In this document: positions 6,732 to 11,450 of the stretch, piece by piece | Layout: the number at the start of each line of letters is the position of its first letter | Numbering within the stretch: position 1 is the stretch's first letter | NCBI GenBank assembly: GCA_029264225.1 | Contig: JARICB010000256.1 | Coordinates: 1 to 11,450, forward strand | Length of the DNA: 11,450 bases | From: Nocardioides sp. | GTDB taxonomy: Bacteria; Actinomycetota; Actinomycetes; Propionibacteriales; Nocardioidaceae | Reading direction: 5' to 3' | The notes under the pieces: generated by a model | Seen by the model: only the letters and a program-made list of their open reading frames with translations | Told to the model about the DNA's origin: nothing | The model's database searches: none | Translations under genes and position numbers: made by a program

Positions 6732-7577
6732 ATGTCCAGCACCCGCAGCCGTGGTGATCTCTGCCCGGGCGCCCTTCGACCCTGGCTCGCCGACGACGGC
6801 CTGCTCGTCCGGCTACGCCTGATCGGCGGCCGAGTGTCGACGACGTCTCTGGAGGCGTTGGCCGACGTGGCCGCGACGTACGGCGACGGCTACGTGCATC
6901 TCACCTCGCGCGCCAACCTCCAGGTGCGCGCCCTGCCCGGCAGCGACGGCGCCCTCGCACCCGAGGTGCTGGCGGCGATCGAGGCGACCGGGTTGTTGCC
7001 CACCCGCACCCACGAGCTGGTCCGCAACGTCATGGTCTCCCCGCAGACCGGCCTGGCCGGGGGAGTCAGCGACCTCCGCGCGATGGCTGCCGAGCTGGAC
7101 AGCCGCCTGTGCGCCGACGCCGACCTGGCGGTGCTGCCCGGCCGCTTCCTGTTCGTGCTCGACGACGGCCGCGGCGACCTGGTGGACCGGGCCTGCGACC
7201 TCGGCCTGGTCGTCCTCGACGAACACACTGCCCAGCTGCGAGTCGGTAGCCACCCGGGACCGGTCGTGCCGCTCGCGGCCGCCGCCGAGCAGCTGGCGGA
7301 GCTCGCTCACGCCTTCGTCGTACGCCGCGGGGCTGGCGCGACGGCGGCATGGCACGTCGACGAACTGGCCGATCCGCTGGTGGCAGCCGTCGCCCCGGAC
7401 CCGCGGTTCACCCCACCCGCACCACCCCTCGTCTTCGGTGAGGTGCCGGGTGGACGCCACCAGGAGGTCCCCGATGCCCGCCTCGACGCACAGACCGTGG
7501 CGCATCTGACCGCCCTCACCAGCGACCTCGTGATCACGCCGTGGCGCGGCGTCCTCATTCCCCAGGAGAACTCGTGA
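6732..7577 (+). CDS. cobG: CobG-like precorrin-3B synthase, short form lacking the Fe-S/sirohaem C-terminal part
   Basis: A 281-residue member of the nitrite/sulfite reductase-type CobG family. CobG oxidises precorrin-3A to precorrin-3B, preparing ring contraction. Seen: a family-typical start GDLCPGALRPW (8-18), HLTSRANLQVR (56-66), THELVRNVMVSP (93-104), LPGRFLFVLDDGRGD (135-149) and finally LVITPWRGVLIPQ (266-278), then the stop. Known: actinobacterial CobG proteins are about 360 residues or more, and after the TPWR segment continue into a part with the cysteines that hold the [4Fe-4S] cluster next to the haem. That part is absent; the only cysteines are C11, C127 and C155, not in cluster spacing. 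The stop overlaps the cobH start (GTGA), so no remnant lies between. The ribosome site is weak (AGG, 6721-6723), consistent with riboswitch control. The protein may be inactive, may act with a separate partner, or may reflect a recent deletion. Confidence 0.85.
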   Translation: MSSTRSRGDLCPGALRPWLADDGLLVRLRLIGGRVSTTSLEALADVAATYGDGYVHLTSRANLQVRALPGSDGALAPEVLAAIEATGLLPTRTHELVRNVMVSPQTGLAGGVSDLRAMAAELDSRLCADADLAVLPGRFLFVLDDGRGDLVDRACDLGLVVLDEHTAQLRVGSHPGPVVPLAAAAEQLAELAHAFVVRRGAGATAAWHVDELADPLVAAVAPDPRFTPPAPPLVFGEVPGGRHQEVPDARLDAQTVAHLTALTSDLVITPWRGVLIPQENS

Positions 7578-8251
7578 CGACAGACCAGGCCGACCTGACT
7601 CGCCCCCGGCGCCACTACGACTACGTCGACGTCGGGGCAGACATCTACCTCGACTCGTTCGCCACGATCCGCCGCGAGGCAGACCTGCGCGGCGTGCCCA
7701 CCGACGCCGAGAAGCTGGCGGTCCGGATGATCCACGGCAGCGGTCAGGTCGACCTCGCCGAGGATCTCCTCATCCATCCGGCTCTGATCTCCGCAGCCAG
7801 GACGGCGCTGGCTACCGGGGCGCCGATGCTCTGCGACGCCACGATGGTCTCCACCGGGGTGACCCGCAGTCGCCTGCCCAAGGACAACCCCGTGCTGTGC
7901 TTCCTCAACGACGAGCGGGTCCCTGCCCTGGCCCAGGCGTGGCGCACGACCCGGACCGCAGCGGCAGTCTCGCTGTGGCAGCCCCACCTCGACGGCGCCG
8001 TGGTCGCGATCGGCAATGCCCCGACGGCGCTCTTCCACCTGCTGGAGCTGATCATCGACGGCGGGCCGAGGCCGGCCGTGATCGTCGGCTGCCCGGTCGG
8101 CTTCATCGGAGCCGCCGAGTCGAAGCAGGCACTGGTCGACCTCGCCGCCGACCACGGCATCGACATCCCCTTCGTCACCGTCCGGGGCCGCCGCGGCGGC
8201 TCGGCCATGACGTCATCGGCCCTCAACGCACTGGCCCAGGAGCAGGAATGA
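7574..8251 (+). CDS. cobH: Precorrin-8X methylmutase CobH
   Basis: A 225-residue cytoplasmic enzyme that moves the C11 methyl of precorrin-8X to C12, giving hydrogenobyrinate. Seen: RMIHGSGQVD (51-60) with the expected catalytic histidine H54, then CDATMVSTGVTRSRLP, NAPTALFHLLELI, GCPVGFIGAAESK and a C-terminal VRGRRGGSAMTSSALNAL. All are hallmarks of the family, and the length is normal (about 210-225). The GTG at 7574 was chosen because AGGAG (7563-7567) precedes it by 6 bases and it overlaps the cobG stop as GTGA. An in-frame ATG at 7541 lies inside cobG and lacks a site. The 3' end overlaps the cobIJ start as ATGA, so expression is coupled on both sides. Confidence 0.95.
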   Translation: MTTDQADLTRPRRHYDYVDVGADIYLDSFATIRREADLRGVPTDAEKLAVRMIHGSGQVDLAEDLLIHPALISAARTALATGAPMLCDATMVSTGVTRSRLPKDNPVLCFLNDERVPALAQAWRTTRTAAAVSLWQPHLDGAVVAIGNAPTALFHLLELIIDGGPRPAVIVGCPVGFIGAAESKQALVDLAADHGIDIPFVTVRGRRGGSAMTSSALNALAQEQE

Positions 8252-9795
8252 GCACCCCGAAGCCGCCCGATCGGGCGTCGGCTATTACCGGCCGCTTCTA
8301 CGGCGTCGGCGTCGGCCCCGGCGACCCGGAGCTGATCACCCGCAAGGGCGCCCGACTGATCGAGCAGGCCGACGTGATCGCCTTCCACGCCGGCGTCGGC
8401 AAGGCGTCGAACGCGCGACGTATCGCCGCAGAGCTCTTCCCTGCAGACGTCATCGAGGAGCAGCTGACCTATCCGGTCACGACCGGCACCACCGCTCACC
8501 CCGGCGGCTATGCGGGCGCGCTCGCCGACTTCTACGAGGAGTCCGCTGCTCGCCTCGCCCGGCACCTCGAGGCCGGCCGCGACGTGGTGCTGCTCGCTGA
8601 GGGCGACCCGCTCTTCTACGGCTCCTATATGTACATGCACGACCGGCTGGCCGAGCGGTTCCCGACCGAAGTAGTCCCCGGGGTGCCGGCGTTCGTGGCG
8701 GCCACCGCCGTCGCTGCGAGCCCGCTGGTCCGGCAGACCGACGTGCTGACCGTGCTTCCGGGCACGATGGCTGAACCCGAACTGGCCCGCCGCCTTGCCG
8801 ACACGGACGCGGCCATCATCATGAAGCTGGGCCGCACCTTCCCAGCCGTCCGTCGGGCCCTGGAGGCTGCCGGGCGTCTCGACCATGCGCTCTACGTCGA
8901 GCGCGCCTCCATGCCGGAGCAGCGCTGGCTGCCCGTGGCCGATGTCGACCCCGCGTCGGTGCCCTACTTCTCGCTCATCGTCGTCACCGGAGACTCGCGC
9001 AACGGCGCACGCTCACGGCTCACTCCAGAGGTCGAGCAGCCGGTCGTCCCGGCCCCGACGACGAGCGCCGAACTGTTGGTCGTGGGGCTCGGGCCCGGCC
9101 CCCACGACTGGCTGACCCCCGAAGTCAGCGCCGTGCTGGCGGAGGTCTCGCACGTGGTGGGCTACGGGCCGTACGTCGACCGAGTGCCCCAGCGCGCCGG
9201 ACTGACCCGGCATGCCTCGGGCAACACCGTCGAGGTCGACCGAGCCCGGCAGGCACTCGACCTGGCGAGGTCGGGGGAGCAGGTCGCAGTCGTCTCCGGC
9301 GGCGACGCCGGGATCTTCGGAATGGCCGCCGCGGTCTTCGAAGCAGCCGAGGACCCTGCCTATGCCGGTGTCGCGATCAGGGTGCTGCCGGGGCTCAGCG
9401 CCGTGCAGGCCGTGGCCGCGCGGGCAGGTGCGCCGATCGGCGGTGACTTCGCCGTGGTCTCGCTCTCCGATCGGCTCAAGCCATGGGCGATCGTCGAGCG
9501 CAGGCTGCGCGCGATCGCCGAGGCCGACCTGGTGCTGGCGATCTACAACCCGGCGTCGCGCTCGCGCACCCAGCAGGTCGCGACCGCCCAGCGGGTGCTG
9601 CTGGAGCACCGCAAGCCCGAGACCGTGGTGATTGTCGGGCGCGACATCGGCCGCGCCGAGGAGTCGATGACGATCACCACGCTGGCCGAGCTGGACCCAC
9701 AGAGCATTGACATGTTGTGCCTGCTCATCATCGGCGCCGAGAACACCCGGGTCAGCCCGGCCGGTGTCTGGACGCCGCGCTACGTGGAGGGCTGA
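8248..9795 (+). CDS. cobIJ: CobI-CobJ fusion: precorrin-2 C20-methyltransferase / precorrin-3B C17-methyltransferase
   Basis: A 515-residue fusion of two SAM-dependent tetrapyrrole methylases. Residues about 15-250 are CobI, which methylates C20 of precorrin-2: GVGVGPGDPELIT (19-31), LLAEGDPLFYGS (115-126) and VVPGVPAFVAATA (142-154). Residues about 275-515 are CobJ, which methylates C17 with ring contraction after the CobG step: LVVGLGPGPHDWLTPE (277-292), VVSGGDAGIFGMA (348-360), VSLSDRLKPWAIVERRL (404-420) and IYNPASRSRTQQV (432-444). A short linker at about 251-274 joins them. Known: the same fusion occurs in mycobacteria and other actinobacteria. The start overlaps cobH (ATGA) with AGGAG upstream; the stop overlaps the cobM start (TGATG). 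The two enzymes act just before and just after CobG, so the fusion fits handing on a labile intermediate. Confidence 0.96.
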   Translation: MSTPKPPDRASAITGRFYGVGVGPGDPELITRKGARLIEQADVIAFHAGVGKASNARRIAAELFPADVIEEQLTYPVTTGTTAHPGGYAGALADFYEESAARLARHLEAGRDVVLLAEGDPLFYGSYMYMHDRLAERFPTEVVPGVPAFVAATAVAASPLVRQTDVLTVLPGTMAEPELARRLADTDAAIIMKLGRTFPAVRRALEAAGRLDHALYVERASMPEQRWLPVADVDPASVPYFSLIVVTGDSRNGARSRLTPEVEQPVVPAPTTSAELLVVGLGPGPHDWLTPEVSAVLAEVSHVVGYGPYVDRVPQRAGLTRHASGNTVEVDRARQALDLARSGEQVAVVSGGDAGIFGMAAAVFEAAEDPAYAGVAIRVLPGLSAVQAVAARAGAPIGGDFAVVSLSDRLKPWAIVERRLRAIAEADLVLAIYNPASRSRTQQVATAQRVLLEHRKPETVVIVGRDIGRAEESMTITTLAELDPQSIDMLCLLIIGAENTRVSPAGVWTPRYVEG

Positions 9796-10574
9796 TGGTC
9801 GTCCACTTCGTCGGGGCCGGGCCCGGCGCCGCCGACCTGCTGACGGTGCGCGCCACCCGGCTGCTCGCTGCGGCCGACACGGTGCTGTTCCCGGGAAGTT
9901 ATCTCGACCCCGAGGTGCTTGCCCATGTCAGCCCCGACGCGACCCTCGTCGACACCCAGCATCTTGATCTGGATCAGATCATCGAGCGCCTCCTGGCCGC
10001 CCACCACAAGGGCAAAGAGGTCGTGCGGCTCGCCTCGGGCGACCTGTCGCTCTACTCCGCGCTGGCCGAGCAGACCCGCCGCCTCGACGCGGCCGGGGTG
10101 GCGTGGGACGTCACTCCAGGGGTGCCGGCCTATGCCGCCGCTGCCGCGCTGGTCGGCCGCGAGCTGACGGTGCCGCTGCTGGCGCAATCGGTCGTGCTGA
10201 CCCGCACCCAGGCCCGCTCGACCGCGATGCCCGAGGGCGAATCATTGGCCGCGTTCGCGGCCACCGGAGCCACCCTGGTGCTGCACCTTGCCATCACCCG
10301 CACGCGTGAGCTGATGCTCGAGCTCGAGGCGGAGTACGGCGCGGACTGCCCGGCGGTTGTCATCCACCGCGTCAGCCAGCCCGACGAGCAGGTGCTGCGC
10401 GGCACCATCGCCACCATCGCCGACCTGGTCGAGGCCGCAGGCCTGAAAATGGCGGCGGTCATCCTCGTCGGCCGCGCCCTGGACCCGCGTCCGGGCGGCG
10501 AATCCTTCTTGTACGCCGCAGGCCGCGACCGCAGCTCCGTGGCCGCCCAAGCGCCCAGTCAGCCGCGGGTGTAG
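9795..10574 (+). CDS. cobM: Precorrin-4 C11-methyltransferase CobM
   Basis: A 259-residue SAM-dependent methylase that adds the C11 methyl to precorrin-4, giving precorrin-5. Seen: VHFVGAGPGAADLLTVRA (3-20), the glycine-rich LASGDLSLYSAL (79-90), VTPGVPAYAAAAALVGREL (106-124) and a C-terminal ILVGRALDP segment. These match CobM/CbiF in order and length (about 250-260). The ATG at 9795 shares one base with the cobIJ stop, and GGAGGG precedes it; an in-frame ATG at 9717 lies inside cobIJ. It is the last visible gene of the riboswitch-led operon. Its last 16 bases overlap the 3' end of cobL on the other strand, leaving no room for a separate terminator between them. Confidence 0.95.
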   Translation: MVVHFVGAGPGAADLLTVRATRLLAAADTVLFPGSYLDPEVLAHVSPDATLVDTQHLDLDQIIERLLAAHHKGKEVVRLASGDLSLYSALAEQTRRLDAAGVAWDVTPGVPAYAAAAALVGRELTVPLLAQSVVLTRTQARSTAMPEGESLAAFAATGATLVLHLAITRTRELMLELEAEYGADCPAVVIHRVSQPDEQVLRGTIATIADLVEAAGLKMAAVILVGRALDPRPGGESFLYAAGRDRSSVAAQAPSQPRV

Positions 10575-11450
10575 GCCCATTGGGTGACCGTGCGGGCGGG
10601 CGTCCAGCCGGTGAACCGACCTACCGGCGCCGCGGTCTCGACCGCGATCCGAGTCAGCTCGCCGCCGTGCTCGGTACAGACCTGCGCCACCAGTTGTTCT
10701 GTCTCCATCGTCACGCCGTGCACGACCAGCCGACCGCCGGTCGGTAGCGCGGCCAGGCAGGCGTCGATGACGCCCGGCGCGGTGGCACCGCCGCCGACGA
10801 AGATCGCGTCGGGGCGAGACAGCCCGGCAAGGGCCTCGGGTGCCTGTCCGGTCACAACCTCCAGGCCGGGCACTCCGAGTCGAGTGGCGTTGCGGGCGAT
10901 GCGGGCGGCTCGCTCGGCATGAGTCTCGATCGCGCTCGCGTGGCACGACGGGTGTGCGCGCATCCATTCGATGCCGATCGAACCGGCTCCGGCGCCTACG
11001 TCCCAGAGGTGCTCGCCGGGCTTCGGGGCGAGCCGGGCCAGGGCCGAGGCCCGCAGATCGCGCTTGGTGAGCTGGCCGTCGTGCTCGAAGGCGTCGTCGG
11101 GCAACCCGGCCGTCCACCCGAGGAGGCCGGGGCCGACCAGTTCCAGGGCCAGCACGTGCAAGCGAGGAGACGACGCCGACCAAGTGGCAGCGGAGCCGGT
11201 GGTGTGCGTCTCGTCCGGGCCACCTAGGTCGCCCAGGACGTGGAGCACGCTGGCGCCGTAGCCCCTCTCGGTCAGGAGCGAGGCCAGTTGGGCAGGAGTG
11301 AACTCGTCCGAGGAGAGCACCAGCACCCGACGGCCCGGCGCGAGCTCGCGGAGCACGAGAGCGGGGTCGCGCCCGACCAGGCTGACCACGACACAGCTCT
11401 CGGCTGGCCAGCCGAGTCGCGCCCGTGCCAAAGCGATGGAGGACAGAGCG
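10559..11450 (-). CDS. cobL: Precorrin-6Y C5,15-methyltransferase (decarboxylating) CobL, 5' end cut by window edge
   Basis: The visible 296 codons are the C-terminal three quarters of CobL, which methylates C5 and C15 of precorrin-6B (6Y) and decarboxylates the acetate side chain to give precorrin-8X, the CobH substrate. Seen: the end of the N-terminal methylase (CbiE-like) domain, with SSIALARARLGWPAE and VVVSLVGRDP; then a class I SAM-binding CbiT-like domain, with LTKRDLRASALARL, HLWDVGAGAGSIGIEWMR, DAIFVGGGATAPGVID and the typical ending RTVTQWAYTRG. The frame is open through position 11450, and the sequence before the TTG at 11431 still reads as CobL, so that TTG is not the start. About 100 N-terminal residues lie outside the window (usual length about 400). 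It is convergent with cobM and so not under the same riboswitch copy, at least within view. Confidence 0.95.
   Translation of the reverse strand, partial: ALSSIALARARLGWPAESCVVVSLVGRDPALVLRELAPGRRVLVLSSDEFTPAQLASLLTERGYGASVLHVLGDLGGPDETHTTGSAATWSASSPRLHVLALELVGPGLLGWTAGLPDDAFEHDGQLTKRDLRASALARLAPKPGEHLWDVGAGAGSIGIEWMRAHPSCHASAIETHAERAARIARNATRLGVPGLEVVTGQAPEALAGLSRPDAIFVGGGATAPGVIDACLAALPTGGRLVVHGVTMETEQLVAQVCTEHGGELTRIAVETAAPVGRFTGWTPARTVTQWAYTRG

Noticed and set aside
7744..8886. A 380-codon minus-strand open frame
   Set aside because: It is the shadow of cobH and the CobI half of cobIJ; both plus-strand products are full of family motifs.
10559..11431. Complete cobL starting at TTG 11431
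   Set aside because: The upstream codons to the window edge still encode CobL-like sequence (ALSSI before the TTG), and the remaining protein would lack most of the first methylase domain. The gene is treated as partial.

Overview
The window comes from a high-GC Gram-positive chromosome, most likely an actinomycete. The evidence is strong G/C bias at third codon positions, GTG starts, a CobI-CobJ fusion of the mycobacterial type, and gene content typical of Actinomycetota. A Propionibacteriales-like host such as a Nocardioides relative is plausible, but that is only an impression. No rRNA, tRNA, CRISPR array or transposase is visible.

Left part (1-3409), all on the minus strand. The first 1.9 kb is the N-terminal three quarters of the DEAH-box helicase gene hrpB, which runs off the left edge. 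Upstream of its start lies a 52-bp tandem repeat, each unit carrying an inverted repeat. Next is a short broken gene that reads as the two ends of a CYTH-domain protein with the middle deleted and one extra base. A complete pirin gene follows.

Middle part (3598-6209), plus strand, divergent from pirin. A coproporphyrinogen/protoporphyrinogen oxidase (HemY/CgoX family) overlaps by ATGA with a radical SAM/SPASM protein related to AhbC/AhbD/NirJ. This looks like a two-gene tetrapyrrole (haem) operon.

Next, 522 bases lack a protein gene (6210-6731). They hold a possible terminator, a long-range 15-bp inverted repeat that pairs fully as plus-strand RNA, and a clear cobalamin riboswitch with a possible expression platform.

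Right part (6732-11450). The riboswitch precedes a tightly coupled corrin-ring operon: cobG-like, cobH, cobIJ fusion and cobM, each overlapping the next by 1-4 bases. A convergent, partial cobL runs off the right edge and overlaps the end of cobM by 16 bases. These are aerobic-type (late cobalt insertion) steps from precorrin-2/3 towards hydrogenobyrinate; cobF and cobK are not in view. The main surprise is that cobG stops just before the part that normally carries the [4Fe-4S]/sirohaem cysteines. Other points worth a second look are the structured element at 6263-6349, the palindromic 52-bp repeats, and the coupled CgoX-radical SAM pair.
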